The notes beneath the pieces were generated by a model. The model was given only the letters and a program-made list of their open reading frames with translations, made no database searches and was not told where the DNA came from. From assembly GCA_027068435.1 (NCBI GenBank), contig JAMOTA010000028.1, positions 1-33,952 of the forward strand: DNA of 33,952 bases. The letters run 5' to 3'. Every line of letters begins with the position of its first letter. The first letter of the stretch is position 1. Positions 8,106 to 16,623 of this stretch are shown here, piece by piece. The translations under genes and the position numbers were made by a program. This stretch comes from Sulfurovum sp. GTDB lineage: Bacteria > Campylobacterota > Campylobacteria > Campylobacterales > Sulfurovaceae.

Positions 8106-9603
8106 ATTTATAGTAAAATTACTTTTAATCATAGTATCAACTTTTCAATTTTTATATGCAGTAGGTGTAACTGCAACAGTTTCAAACACTGAAGTAGTGC
8201 AAGGAAATCCTGTAAAGCTTCATCTTGTAGCAACGGGTGATGATGTAGAATTTCCCAATATTGTAGAAGTAAATAAAGCACAAGTATTAGGTAGGCATAA
8301 AGGACAAAGTAGTTCACATAGCTACAGTAATGGTAATTTTGAAAGTAAATATACAACGACTCTATCTTTGACATTTATTCCTGAAAAGAGTATGACGATT
8401 CCATCTTACACAGTGAAGATAGATGGCTCAGAGTATAAAACAGACCCCATAGCGATAAAAGTGATAAAAGCATCAGCTGTAAAGAGTAGCAATAATAGTA
8501 AGTTTTTCTTAACTATGAAGACAAATAAAAGTTCTGTAGTAGTAGGGGAAGCTTTTGTAGTTACTGTATATTTTTCTCTACAAAATGGCATAAGACTCTC
8601 AGATAATCCACAATACACGAAACCTAAGTTTAAAGGTTTCTTTGTCAAAGAGGTACCACATGAGAATGCCTATAGAGATGGAAATTATCAAGTAACAAAA
8701 ATACAATATGTGCTTACACCTAAAACTAAAGGTAATTTTACCTTAGATGGTGCTAGTGCTAAAATAGGGTTAGCAGATACTAGTAGACGTGATATGTTTG
8801 GTAGATTTTTTGGAATAGATTGGACACCTATTGCTTCTAACACTTTAGATATAGAAGTTAAAGAACAACCAGTAGAGACAGACTTAGTAGGAGACTTTAC
8901 TCTAAAAAGTAATTTAGATCAAAATAGTGTAAAAGCCAATAAACCTGTAAATCTTACGGTAATAATAAAAGGTAAGGGGAGTCTTGAAGACTTTGAATTT
9001 CCCAATTATGAGATAGATGGAGTCACGATTTACAGTGATGAAGCAAAGGTAGAGAGTCGTTTAGTTAATGGTGTGTTAGAGAGTAGTGCTACAAAAAGTT
9101 TTGTTTTTATTTCAGAAGAGGATTTTGAGATACCTGCACATGACATCTCTGTATATAACATAAAAACTTCTAAAGTAAGCCATTTACAGATACCTTCTTA
9201 TACTGTTAATGTTGCACCTCAAAAGAGTCTCTCTGCTGTTACCCATAGTACAGATACAAAAGGTCACGTGCAGAGTAATTTGAATCAACAATCTTTAGTC
9301 AAAGAGAAAGTAGTAACAAAAATAGTAGAGCAAAAAAGTGTAGCATGGTGGATGTTAGTTTTAGCCTTTATTTTAGGTCTGTTAAGTATGTATTTATTCC
9401 AGTATCTATTAAGCAATAAATGGAAAAGAACACAAAGTCCATTTAAAGAGTCAGAAGCACTCAAAATACTTTATGCACACATTAGTGATGATGCTAAAGC
9501 AGAAGAGATGGTACGAAAATTGTATGCAAAGAAGAATGGAGATAAAAATATAATAATTGACAAAAAGTTGTTAAAACAGTTAGTTGAAAAGTACAAAAAG
9601 TAG
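8089..9603 (+). CDS. batD: BatD-family protein
   Basis: 504 residues. A signal peptide at residues 1-24 or so (KLLLIIVSTFQFLYA) is followed by beta-rich, Ig-like repeats (for example NTEVVQGNPVKLHL near the start, and two later segments with the same feel), one membrane helix near residues 420-443 (WWMLVLAFILGLLSMYL) and a short cytoplasmic tail. This is the classic BatD plan: a large periplasmic domain tethered to the inner membrane. The frame is open to a GTG at 8059, but ATG 8089 has AAGGAG 5 bases upstream and gives a proper signal peptide, so it is preferred. The gene overlaps batC by 17 bases and ends the Bat operon. Confidence 0.88.
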   Translation: MQIRGKFIVKLLLIIVSTFQFLYAVGVTATVSNTEVVQGNPVKLHLVATGDDVEFPNIVEVNKAQVLGRHKGQSSSHSYSNGNFESKYTTTLSLTFIPEKSMTIPSYTVKIDGSEYKTDPIAIKVIKASAVKSSNNSKFFLTMKTNKSSVVVGEAFVVTVYFSLQNGIRLSDNPQYTKPKFKGFFVKEVPHENAYRDGNYQVTKIQYVLTPKTKGNFTLDGASAKIGLADTSRRDMFGRFFGIDWTPIASNTLDIEVKEQPVETDLVGDFTLKSNLDQNSVKANKPVNLTVIIKGKGSLEDFEFPNYEIDGVTIYSDEAKVESRLVNGVLESSATKSFVFISEEDFEIPAHDISVYNIKTSKVSHLQIPSYTVNVAPQKSLSAVTHSTDTKGHVQSNLNQQSLVKEKVVTKIVEQKSVAWWMLVLAFILGLLSMYLFQYLLSNKWKRTQSPFKESEALKILYAHISDDAKAEEMVRKLYAKKNGDKNIIIDKKLLKQLVEKYKK

Positions 9604-9676
9604 GGATAATATAGGTTCTTTAGATAGTTATAGAGATTTGATTTCGTGTATAGTTTTACAATAGAAGGAAAATAAA

Positions 9677-11575
9677 GTGAGTATATCAAATATCGCATAT
9701 TTCTACGGAACAGTGGAAGAGGAGTATTTACATCAAATAAAAGTAGAACTTCAAGAGCAAAAAGTAGCGTATATAAAGTTATCTAAAATGTGTAGTGTAG
9801 AGTTAGATAACTTCTCTCATATGCTTGTCTCAGGAACGCTTTTAGAGATAAAAGAGGTTTTAGCGTTGGCTTTGAGTTATGATAAAAGTATAGGTATCGT
9901 ACCCTTACCTAAACAAAAAGAGCTTATCAAAACATTTGACCTACCCTCTAAACTTAAAGAGAGTATTGCTCAAGCAATCCTACCATCTAATGAGAAGATA
10001 GATGTACTCTTCTGTAATAATGAGATAGTTTTACAAGAAGTGGTAATAGGTGATGCTCCTCCATTAGATTCATTTGACACTTCACTTAAAGAGAAATCTT
10101 TTTTTGCACGTATAAAACTTTTTTTCCATACGATGGCTAAAGTGAAAGAGTTACACCATACAAAGATGAAACTAACAGATGCAAAAGAGAATGAGATAAA
10201 GTTCTCAGCCATAGGGTTAGTAGGTTTAGAGTACAGTAATGCAACATTTGCTTCTAAACTTATCTCTCAAGAGATCAACGCATTAGATGGTAAACTCTCT
10301 TTAGTCATATTAGCACCTATATCAATATTGCAATACGTGGGTTATCTATTTAACTCACTTGTCTCTAAGTGGACACCAAAACGTTTGCCTAAATCTGTAG
10401 GTTTTATACGCAGTAGTAAGATAAAAATAGAATCAGAGAGACCTCTTAACGTGATTATTGATTCAGAGATAAAACAGCAAACACCTATAGAACTTAAAAC
10501 AGAAAAGAAGGTACTATCCCTTAGTGTAGGAGAGAAGTTTTGGGAAAAACAGAAACAAGCGAGTAATGGTAAAGATAGTGTAAAGATAGAGCATCTGCCT
10601 AAAGATGAAGAGAGTGCAGTTTATTTAAGTAAGTCTATTCCTCTATTTTCTCATGCAAGTCAAGAGCAGTATGCTACACTTTTTGCAAACTTAAGAGAAG
10701 AGAGTAGGGCAAGCTCCACCTTTATGATACTTCTTATTTTTGCTACAATGATAGCTACTCTTGGGCTTTTTATTAACTCTAGTTCAGTCATTATAGGAGC
10801 TATGCTTTTAGCACCTCTTATGCAGCCTATTGTAAGTTTGAGCATGGGTGTGTTAAGACAAGACCATGACTTACAGTTAGGTGGAGCAAAGACTATTTTT
10901 GTGGGGGTTCTTGCTGTACTGTTGACCTCTGCGACGATTGCATATTTTACGCCTATAGAACAACTTACTTCTGAAATGTCAGGACGACTCTCTCCTACGA
11001 TATTAGATCTTTTTGTTGCCATAGTCTCAGGAGCTGCTGCTGCGTATGCAAAGAGTAATGAAAAGATACTAGGTTCTTTAGCTGGTGTGGCTATTGCCGT
11101 GGCATTAGTTCCTCCTATAGCAGTTGCTGGTATTGGGCTTGGTTGGGCAGATTGGCATATGTTCTCTACCTCATTTCTACTCTTTATTACCAACCTTGTA
11201 GGTATCGTCTTTGCTGGAGCATTTACATTTGTAATGCTAGGGTTTTCACCTATACATGTAGCTAAAAAAGGGCTTTTAACATGGATGGCTATTGTTATAA
11301 TAGTGGCTATTCCTCTTTATAGCTCTTTTGAAAAGATGAGAGAAGATGTACGGATACAAAAAATACTCTCTAATTTAGAATTTAATGTAGGTGAACATAA
11401 AGTAAAACTGATGCATATTGAGTTTGTTCAACGAAAAAAGGTAGATGAAGTTTACTGTGAAGTAGTTGCATCTGGTATTTTAAATAAAAATGAAAAGTTA
11501 CGTCTTAAAGAGGTTATACAAAAAACAGTAAACAAAGAAGTTGAAGTGTTGGTTACTTTTAAATACAGGTTATAG
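9677..11575 (+). CDS. DUF389 (TIGR00341-type) membrane protein with N-terminal lipid-kinase-like domain
   Basis: 632 residues. The membrane part begins near residue 345 and has the DUF389 signature (GLFINSSSVIIGAMLLAPLM), several more helices to about residue 555, and a C-terminal soluble domain of about 75 residues. The first 300 residues resemble a diacylglycerol/YegS-type kinase: GIVPLPKQKELIKTFDLP sits where kinases have the GTGND and ALGLP segment, followed by an IDVLFCNN strand and, at about 240-290, the beta-sandwich pattern (VIIDSEIKQQTPIEL). The GGDGT nucleotide motif is not seen, so kinase activity is unlikely. The function of DUF389 is unknown. GTG start with AGAAGGA upstream. It is 73 nt behind batD and converges on tyrA with only 9 bases between the stops. 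Confidence 0.85.
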   Translation: MSISNIAYFYGTVEEEYLHQIKVELQEQKVAYIKLSKMCSVELDNFSHMLVSGTLLEIKEVLALALSYDKSIGIVPLPKQKELIKTFDLPSKLKESIAQAILPSNEKIDVLFCNNEIVLQEVVIGDAPPLDSFDTSLKEKSFFARIKLFFHTMAKVKELHHTKMKLTDAKENEIKFSAIGLVGLEYSNATFASKLISQEINALDGKLSLVILAPISILQYVGYLFNSLVSKWTPKRLPKSVGFIRSSKIKIESERPLNVIIDSEIKQQTPIELKTEKKVLSLSVGEKFWEKQKQASNGKDSVKIEHLPKDEESAVYLSKSIPLFSHASQEQYATLFANLREESRASSTFMILLIFATMIATLGLFINSSSVIIGAMLLAPLMQPIVSLSMGVLRQDHDLQLGGAKTIFVGVLAVLLTSATIAYFTPIEQLTSEMSGRLSPTILDLFVAIVSGAAAAYAKSNEKILGSLAGVAIAVALVPPIAVAGIGLGWADWHMFSTSFLLFITNLVGIVFAGAFTFVMLGFSPIHVAKKGLLTWMAIVIIVAIPLYSSFEKMREDVRIQKILSNLEFNVGEHKVKLMHIEFVQRKKVDEVYCEVVASGILNKNEKLRLKEVIQKTVNKEVEVLVTFKYRL

Positions 11576-11584
11576 GGTGTAAGA

Positions 11585-12424
11585 TTACAAAATATCATGT
11601 AAGCTATTGGCATCATTCATCCAATGGTTTAGATTTTCCCACTCTTCATTTTTAACCATCTCTTGACATTTCTTAAGTTCTGTCTGGAAAGTCTCTATGG
11701 CTTCAAGTACATTTTCTTTGTTTTGTCTAAAGATATCTTCCCACATGGTAGGGGAAGATTTTGCTATACGGCTCATGTCTCTAAATCCACCACCTGCTAG
11801 GTTAATAATACTCTCAGATGCTTCTTGTTTTATGACGGCATTTGCTAGTGAATAGCTTAATGCATGAGGCATATGTGAGATAAATGCAGCATGTCTGTCA
11901 TGCTCTTTTGCTTCCATAAAAACAAGTTTCATATCTATACTTGAAAAAAGTTTCCTTGCCACTTCTTGTTGATGAGTGCCACTTTTTTGCATGTCACATA
12001 AAACAACAACTTTCTCTTTGTACAGACCAGATACTGCAGCTAATGGACCAAATTTTTCTGTTCCTGTCATAGGGTGGGCAGTAACAAAGTTTTCTCGTAT
12101 CTCTTTTGGAATAGAAGTAGAGATTTTTTCTTTTGTACTTCCTAAGTCTATGATAGTACACTCTTTAGGTAGTGTGTCAAACTGTTTTGAGATAGCGATA
12201 ATACCATCAACAGGTATAGTTAAAAAAACAATATCACATAGGCTTATCTCTGCTAAAGTATAAACTATTTTATCTACAAGATTTAACTCTAATGCTTGTT
12301 GGCAGTGTTTTTCATTATGATCAAGTCCTATAAAATAAAAATCCTCAGAAGTCTCTTGAAGTGCTATACTTAATGAACCACCCATAAGTCCAAGACCTAC
12401 AATACCAACTTTAGTTATTTCCAT
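11585..12424 (-). CDS. tyrA: Prephenate dehydrogenase
   Basis: 279 residues, normal for a single-domain TyrA. The N-terminal Rossmann motif is VGIVGLGLMGGS, and the hallmark segments of the family follow: TAHPMTGTEKFGP, the His-rich catalytic region (HDRHAAFISHMPHALSY) and NLAGGGFRDMSRIA. It oxidises and decarboxylates prephenate to 4-hydroxyphenylpyruvate for tyrosine synthesis in the cytosol. There is no ACT or chorismate mutase domain. ATG with AAGG upstream. The gene diverges from bamA, and its stop lies 9 bases from that of the convergent DUF389 gene. Confidence 0.93.
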   Translation of the reverse strand: MEITKVGIVGLGLMGGSLSIALQETSEDFYFIGLDHNEKHCQQALELNLVDKIVYTLAEISLCDIVFLTIPVDGIIAISKQFDTLPKECTIIDLGSTKEKISTSIPKEIRENFVTAHPMTGTEKFGPLAAVSGLYKEKVVVLCDMQKSGTHQQEVARKLFSSIDMKLVFMEAKEHDRHAAFISHMPHALSYSLANAVIKQEASESIINLAGGGFRDMSRIAKSSPTMWEDIFRQNKENVLEAIETFQTELKKCQEMVKNEEWENLNHWMNDANSLHDIL

Positions 12425-12545
12425 ACTATCAACCTTACATGCTTTATCAAATATTTAAATGATTATATCATGATTGCATAGTATATTATGCGTATCTTAT
12501 TGAAATAAAGATAAAATATTAGCAAATTATATTAAGGTTTTCATT
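12425..12545. promoter_or_regulatory. Divergent tyrA/bamA promoter region
   Basis: 121 A+T-rich bases between divergent starts. A minus-strand -10 for tyrA is plausible at 12480-12485 (TATACT on that strand). It lies inside a small palindrome GCATA-GTATAT-TATGC (12476-12491). A second palindrome, ATGAT-TAT-ATCAT, is at 12459-12471. TAAAAT at about 12513 could serve bamA. No strong -35 is seen, which is usual in Campylobacterota. Confidence 0.4.
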
Positions 12546-14840
12546 ATGATAAAAAAGATAGCTCTTTCATGCACACTTATGGGTTCAGTACTATTAGCTC
12601 AGCAAGTTACGCAAATAAAATTTCAAGGACTTGCACATTTATCCAAAAGTCATGCGCTAGAAATTTCTGATATTCGTATAGGTGATGATATGAATAGTGC
12701 AAAGATTAATCAATCTATAAAGAATTTTTTTGAACAAGGATACTTTGAAGACGTTTGGGTAGATAAAAATGGTGGTACATTAGTATATCATTTTAAAGAA
12801 AAACCATCTATTGCCAATATTCAAGTAAAAGGATATGGTGATGATGGTGATAAACTTTTACAAACATTAAATCTTAAAAAAGGTGACCTTTATGATGAGG
12901 CACTTGTAAATAATGCGAAAAAACATATGATTGCACAATTAGAGAGTCAAGGTAGTTATGATACTGTTGTTGAAGTAAAAACAGCTGCTGTAGGTGAAGG
13001 TGCTGTTTCTGTTGTTTTTAATGTAAATAAAGGTGAAAAAATTAAAATTAAAAAGCTTAATTTTATTGGTGCATCTAAGTTAGATAAAAGTACATTAGAA
13101 GAGGGTATTGTTAACCAAGAAGAAGATGTAATGGGTTGGTTACCAATGCTTAGTAATGGTGAAGTAAAAGTAGATCAACTTGAATATGATGCATATAGAG
13201 TTAAAGAGACCTACATGAAAAATGGATATTTAGATGCGTATGTAAGTAAACCATTGATGCGTGTTGATTATAGTTCATACAGTGCAGAAGTTGATTATCA
13301 GATTAGAGAAGGGGTACAGTATAGAGTAGGTGAAGTTTCACTTTCTCAAAGTATAGAAGGACTAGATAGTCAAACATTACTTGAAGACCTTTCCTTAAAA
13401 AGTGGACAAGTATTTAATATAGAACGCATGAGAAAAGATATGAAAAAGCTAGAGATAGCAGCAGGTAATCTTGGATATGCAAATGCAAAAGTTTCTCCTA
13501 AAATGCGTAAAAATACAGAAGGGAAGATTGTTAGTCTTCAGTATGTGATTCATGCAGGGCAAAAGGTAACAATTAGTGATGTACTTATCTCTGGTAATGA
13601 CACAACTAAAGATAGAGTTATCCGACGTTATATATATCTTGCACCTGGTGATATATTTAATGCTAAAGATCTTAAAGATAGTAAGGGTGCATTAGGTAGA
13701 ACAGGTTTCTTTGATAAAGTGGAGATTAAAAGTCAAAAAGTTTCAGAAAACAAGATTAACCTTCTTGTTAAAGTAACAGAAGCTTCTACTGGTACTATAT
13801 CTGCAGGTGGTGGATATGGTAGTTATGAAGGGATTATGGCAAATGCTTCAATTTCAGATAAAAATATATTTGGTTCAGGTATTAATGCTACGTTAGGATT
13901 TGAAATTTCAAAAATATCTACTAACTATAATCTGTCATTTGTTAATCCAAGAGTATGGGACAGTATGTATAGTCTAGGGGTGAGTTTCTACAAGAAAGAG
14001 TATGAATACATTGACTATATTCAAGATCAAGTAGGAGGGTCTGTAACCTTAGGAAGACAGTTCTATAGACACTTTTATGCTTCTTTTGGTTTAGGATATG
14101 TAGATAACAAATCTACATATAATGATAATTATGACCCAACTGGCGGAATTGATGTTACTTTTTATGCTGACCAATATGAAAAAGTCTCAGGATTCTTAAG
14201 TGTAAAGTTTGATAACACAGATGATTATTATATGCCAAGAGAAGGGTATATCGCTTCAATCAGTGTTGAGATGGCACAAATGGATGGGGATATGAAGCAA
14301 GAAAATATAGATAGAGGATATAGTCAGTTTGATGACTTTACTAAAACTTCTATACGCTTTGGTGTATACTACGGTATGGAAGATATCTTAGACTATGACC
14401 TTATCTTACGTTATAAAGCAAGATATACTAAAATTATCTCTGGTAATGATGAGTATATTCCTATAGCAGAGAGACTTTTTATGGGTGGTATAGGTTCAGT
14501 TAGAGGATATTCACCTTATTCACTATCACCTAAGATATTGGGAGATAGAATTGGAGGTACTGAGAGATTTTCAACAACAGTTGAAGCAAGTATTCCTCTT
14601 TCATCTGCAGCAAAAATGAGATTGGCATTCTTCTATGATTATGGAGTTATTGGCTCTGATGATGTTCCTACTGCAACAGGAAGTTTATCATTTGGGGATG
14701 AAGCTAGATCTTCAACAGGAGCTGTAATAGAGTGGCAATCACCATTTGGAGCTATTAATCTAGTCTTTGCTTATGCATTAGATGAAGAACATGATGATGA
14801 TACTGCTACTTTTGAATTTTCAATGGGAAGTAAATTTTAA
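12546..14840 (+). CDS. bamA: Outer membrane protein assembly factor BamA
   Basis: 764 residues. A signal peptide lies at about residues 1-18 (ending LLAQQ), followed by serial POTRA domains to about residue 415 and a C-terminal Omp85 barrel. The loop-6 signature is present as GSVRGYSPYSL, and the protein ends in Phe, as beta-barrel proteins do. It is the core of the BAM machine, which inserts barrel proteins into the outer membrane. It is transcribed alone, divergent from tyrA, and ends at a strong hairpin terminator. Length and order are normal for BamA; TamA is less likely given the number of POTRA repeats. Confidence 0.93.
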   Translation: MIKKIALSCTLMGSVLLAQQVTQIKFQGLAHLSKSHALEISDIRIGDDMNSAKINQSIKNFFEQGYFEDVWVDKNGGTLVYHFKEKPSIANIQVKGYGDDGDKLLQTLNLKKGDLYDEALVNNAKKHMIAQLESQGSYDTVVEVKTAAVGEGAVSVVFNVNKGEKIKIKKLNFIGASKLDKSTLEEGIVNQEEDVMGWLPMLSNGEVKVDQLEYDAYRVKETYMKNGYLDAYVSKPLMRVDYSSYSAEVDYQIREGVQYRVGEVSLSQSIEGLDSQTLLEDLSLKSGQVFNIERMRKDMKKLEIAAGNLGYANAKVSPKMRKNTEGKIVSLQYVIHAGQKVTISDVLISGNDTTKDRVIRRYIYLAPGDIFNAKDLKDSKGALGRTGFFDKVEIKSQKVSENKINLLVKVTEASTGTISAGGGYGSYEGIMANASISDKNIFGSGINATLGFEISKISTNYNLSFVNPRVWDSMYSLGVSFYKKEYEYIDYIQDQVGGSVTLGRQFYRHFYASFGLGYVDNKSTYNDNYDPTGGIDVTFYADQYEKVSGFLSVKFDNTDDYYMPREGYIASISVEMAQMDGDMKQENIDRGYSQFDDFTKTSIRFGVYYGMEDILDYDLILRYKARYTKIISGNDEYIPIAERLFMGGIGSVRGYSPYSLSPKILGDRIGGTERFSTTVEASIPLSSAAKMRLAFFYDYGVIGSDDVPTATGSLSFGDEARSSTGAVIEWQSPFGAINLVFAYALDEEHDDDTATFEFSMGSKF

Positions 14841-14853
14841 GAACTTTGCATAC

Positions 14854-14886
14854 TATTGAGGTCTCTTCGACCTCAATAATTTTATC
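14854..14886 (+). terminator. Intrinsic terminator of bamA
   Basis: A perfect 10-bp stem, TATTGAGGTC (14854-14863) and GACCTCAATA (14869-14878), closes a 5-base TCTTC loop and is followed by ATTTTATCT. It starts 13 bases after the bamA stop. Confidence 0.85.
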
Positions 14887-15069
14887 TACGAGAAATCTTA
14901 TATTTAATTACAATAACTTTTCTAAAATATCAACATTTACTTATAGTTTTGAAGTGTAGCAGACTAGCTTGTAAAGTCTTTTAGATATCTATCTATACCT
15001 AAGTATGGAAAAGTATTTAAAATGTATAGGAGGCTTATTTTAGAAGGAGGTTTTTGTTGTTAAATAGTC
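14887..15069. other. Gene-poor gap between bamA and the ferredoxin gene
   Basis: This A+T-rich stretch holds no convincing gene. It contains two purine-rich Shine-Dalgarno-like strings (around 15028 and 15044) and only tiny reading frames, for example 12 codons from ATG 15005. It leads on the plus strand into the hairpin at 15070, so an unannotated small transcript is possible but unsupported. Confidence 0.3.
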
Positions 15070-15101
15070 TGAACTGATATCTTTAGATAGCAGTTCATTT
15101 T
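15070..15101 (+). terminator. Terminator-like hairpin 3' of the ferredoxin gene
   Basis: TGAACTGATATCT (15070-15082) pairs with AGATAGCAGTTCA (15085-15097) with one mismatch and a 2-base loop, followed on the plus strand by TTTTG. On the minus strand it lies 16 bases past the ferredoxin stop, but there it is followed by GACTATTT, a poor U-tract. It could end ferredoxin transcription, or a plus-strand RNA. Confidence 0.55.
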
Positions 15102-15113
15102 GAGAAAATACTT

Positions 15114-15365
15114 TTACTCTTCTTTTTCTAGTTTATTGAACTTAAATTTTAACTCTTCAATGTTTTCAACATTATCAGGGTCAGAGATAATACAATCTAC
15201 AGGACAAACTGCAATACATTGTGGCTCATCAAAGTGACCTACGCACTCCGTACATCTGTCTGAATCTATAAGATAGACAGGATCATTTTCCTCAATTGCC
15301 TCATTAGGACATTCTTCTCTACATGCATCACACGCAATACATTCATCTGTTATTAAAAGTGCCAT
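15114..15365 (-). CDS. 2[4Fe-4S] ferredoxin (Allochromatium/YfhL type)
   Basis: 83 residues. The first cluster motif is C9-x2-C12-x2-C15-x3-C19-P. The second is C38-x2-C41-x8-C50-x3-C54-P, with an extra Cys58. The 8-residue insertion in the second motif and the acidic, lysine-tipped C-terminal helix mark the Alvin/YfhL ferredoxin group, which has very low potential clusters. It is a cytosolic electron carrier; its partner cannot be told from the context. ATG follows AGAGAGG. It is expressed from the minus strand downstream of cosR, with hairpins in the 176-nt gap. Confidence 0.93.
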   Translation of the reverse strand: MALLITDECIACDACREECPNEAIEENDPVYLIDSDRCTECVGHFDEPQCIAVCPVDCIISDPDNVENIEELKFKFNKLEKEE

Positions 15366-15439
15366 TTTTTCCTCTCTTTGAGTCGTATTTATTTTTTAAA
15401 TATGCTCTTAAAGTTATTTATACGAGTTATAACCCAAGA

Positions 15440-15480
15440 TAGCTTATGCTTTATTTAAAATAAGCTAAATTTCTTTTTTT
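15440..15480 (+). terminator. Plus-strand intrinsic terminator-like hairpin between cosR and ferredoxin genes
   Basis: TAGCTTAT (15440-15447) pairs with ATAAGCTA (15460-15467). Inside, TTTA and TAAA pair across a TT loop, leaving a 2-base bulge. AATTTC and seven T follow on the plus strand. Both flanking genes are on the minus strand, where no T-tract follows, so the polarity points to a plus-strand transcript. Confidence 0.6.
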
Positions 15481-15509
15481 GGTGAATTTTAATGGGTAAT
15501 TGAGAGGAA

Positions 15510-15537
15510 GTAGAAGTCTTTTAGACTTCTACATTTT
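15510..15537 (+). terminator. Perfect hairpin just past the cosR stop
   Basis: GTAGAAGTCT (15510-15519) pairs perfectly with AGACTTCTAC (15523-15532) across a 3-base loop. ATTTTT follows on the plus strand. On the minus strand the hairpin begins 9 bases past the cosR stop and is followed by TTCCTCTC, so it may also act as a weak cosR terminator or 3' stabiliser. Confidence 0.6.
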
Positions 15538-15541
15538 TAAA

Positions 15542-16213
15542 TTACGAAATTTTCTTTGGAAAGCAGAAACGGTAACCACGTCTTCTTACGGTCTCTATAG
15601 TCGTAATATTGAGTGGTTTATCCATCTTTTGGCGAATCTGATTGATAGCTACTTCAATGACATTAGGAGTTACAAGCTCAGGTTCTTCCCAAATAGCATC
15701 AAGCAGTTGCTCTTTAGAGACAATTTGATCTTTATGCATTGCTAAATGAGTTAAAACTTCAAAAGGTTTACCTTTAAGCTCTATCTCTTCACCCTGGAAG
15801 ATGATTTTCTCCTCTTCAGGATTAATAGTAAGGTCTTCTATTTCAATAATATTTGAAGCACCAAAACGAAGTTTAGCTTCAATACGTACCAATAATATAT
15901 CATAGTCAAGTGGTTTTAAGATAAAATCATCTGCTCCAGCACGTAAAGCACGTATCTCTCCATCTTTGCCACTATGTGAAAGAAGAATAACTGAAGTTTT
16001 GTGAGCATTCTTTTTAATTTCTGCAATAAGATTTATATCTGTATTATTCTCATCTTCCCAAGCAAATAAAACTAGGTCATAATTTCTTATATCAAGATAA
16101 TATTTTGCATCACCAAGGTTTTCTGCTTTATCACATTGATAACCATTTTCTACAAGCAACGAAGAAAGGGTCTTACCTAAGCCAACATCTTTTTCTATTA
16201 TCAATACTCTCAT
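15542..16213 (-). CDS. cosR: CosR/HsrA-type orphan response regulator
   Basis: 223 residues: an OmpR-like regulator with an N-terminal receiver and a C-terminal winged helix. The C-terminal half (from GKPFEVLTHLA through DAIWEEPELVTPNVIEVA to RRRGYRFCFPK) is, from memory, almost the same as Campylobacter CosR (Cj0355) and Helicobacter HsrA (HP1043). The receiver lacks the phosphoacceptor: Ala51 stands where Asp is expected (DLVLFAW) and the acidic pair reads EKD. This fits the family, which works without phosphorylation, is essential, and controls oxidative-stress and housekeeping genes. No kinase gene is nearby. ATG with AAAGG 7 bases upstream; an extended -10 precedes it. Confidence 0.95.
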   Translation of the reverse strand: MRVLIIEKDVGLGKTLSSLLVENGYQCDKAENLGDAKYYLDIRNYDLVLFAWEDENNTDINLIAEIKKNAHKTSVILLSHSGKDGEIRALRAGADDFILKPLDYDILLVRIEAKLRFGASNIIEIEDLTINPEEEKIIFQGEEIELKGKPFEVLTHLAMHKDQIVSKEQLLDAIWEEPELVTPNVIEVAINQIRQKMDKPLNITTIETVRRRGYRFCFPKKIS

Positions 16214-16245
16214 GAATAAACCTTTATCTTTAAGTTATATTTAAT

Positions 16246-16254
16246 ATTATAGCA
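16246..16254 (-). promoter_or_regulatory. Extended -10 promoter of cosR
   Basis: On the minus strand the bases read TGCTATAAT, a perfect TATAAT with an extended TG. It lies about 33 bases upstream of the cosR ATG, leaving a leader of roughly 26 nt with AAAGG. No clear -35 is seen, as is common in this phylum. Confidence 0.65.
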
Positions 16255-16290
16255 TAAAAAAAGGCTTTGTTGTATTTAAAACAGAATACT

Positions 16291-16623
16291 TTAAGAAAAG
16301 TCCCAAGAATGACTGACTGCTACATTACAATTAGGTAAAATATCTGGTTTGGAGATTTTAAGAAAGAGGGTTTTAATGGCAGGATAAGTACTACAAATAA
16401 GTGTCATTACCCCTAATAGGGCCTCTTCAAGTAACTTATATCTACTAGTTAAAAGATTTTTTTCTATAAGATAAGTGATATTGGCATAATCAATAAAGTG
16501 TTCACTATCGTTATAAGTATAAAAAGCATTCATATCCACCATTACTTTTTGTGGAGTAGTACGTTCTGAATCTAATAACCCAATTATTACTTTAAAAGTA
16601 AGATTTTCTATATGTATATGCAT
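16291..16623 (-). CDS. folB: Dihydroneopterin aldolase
   Basis: 110 residues, the short end of the FolB range. Family features visible are VIIGLLDSERTTPQKV near the N terminus, DYANITYLIE, the LLEEAL segment with the conserved Glu, and LKISKPD with the conserved Lys. It cleaves 7,8-dihydroneopterin to 6-hydroxymethyl-dihydropterin and glycolaldehyde in folate synthesis. Its ATG shares one base with the plsY stop (TAATG), so it is translated by coupling. A plsY-folB pair is common in bacteria of this phylum. Confidence 0.88.
   Translation of the reverse strand: MHIHIENLTFKVIIGLLDSERTTPQKVMVDMNAFYTYNDSEHFIDYANITYLIEKNLLTSRYKLLEEALLGVMTLICSTYPAIKTLFLKISKPDILPNCNVAVSHSWDFS

Noticed and set aside
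10660-11193. 177-codon minus-strand frame opposite the DUF389 membrane region
   Set aside because: Shadow of a well-supported gene; composition is unlike a real protein and there is no ribosome site or family pattern.
15005-15043. 12-codon frame (ATG 15005 to TAG 15043) followed by AAGGAGG and a TTG-started 6-codon frame
   Set aside because: Too short, and nothing beyond the Shine-Dalgarno-like strings supports translation; kept only as a remark on the gap.
14841-15113. tRNA or known structured RNA in the bamA-ferredoxin gap
   Set aside because: No cloverleaf or recognisable RNA family was seen by eye; only the terminal hairpins are supported.
15500-15745. 81-codon plus-strand frame opposite the cosR 3' end
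   Set aside because: Shadow of cosR; the opposite strand carries a near-invariant regulator sequence.
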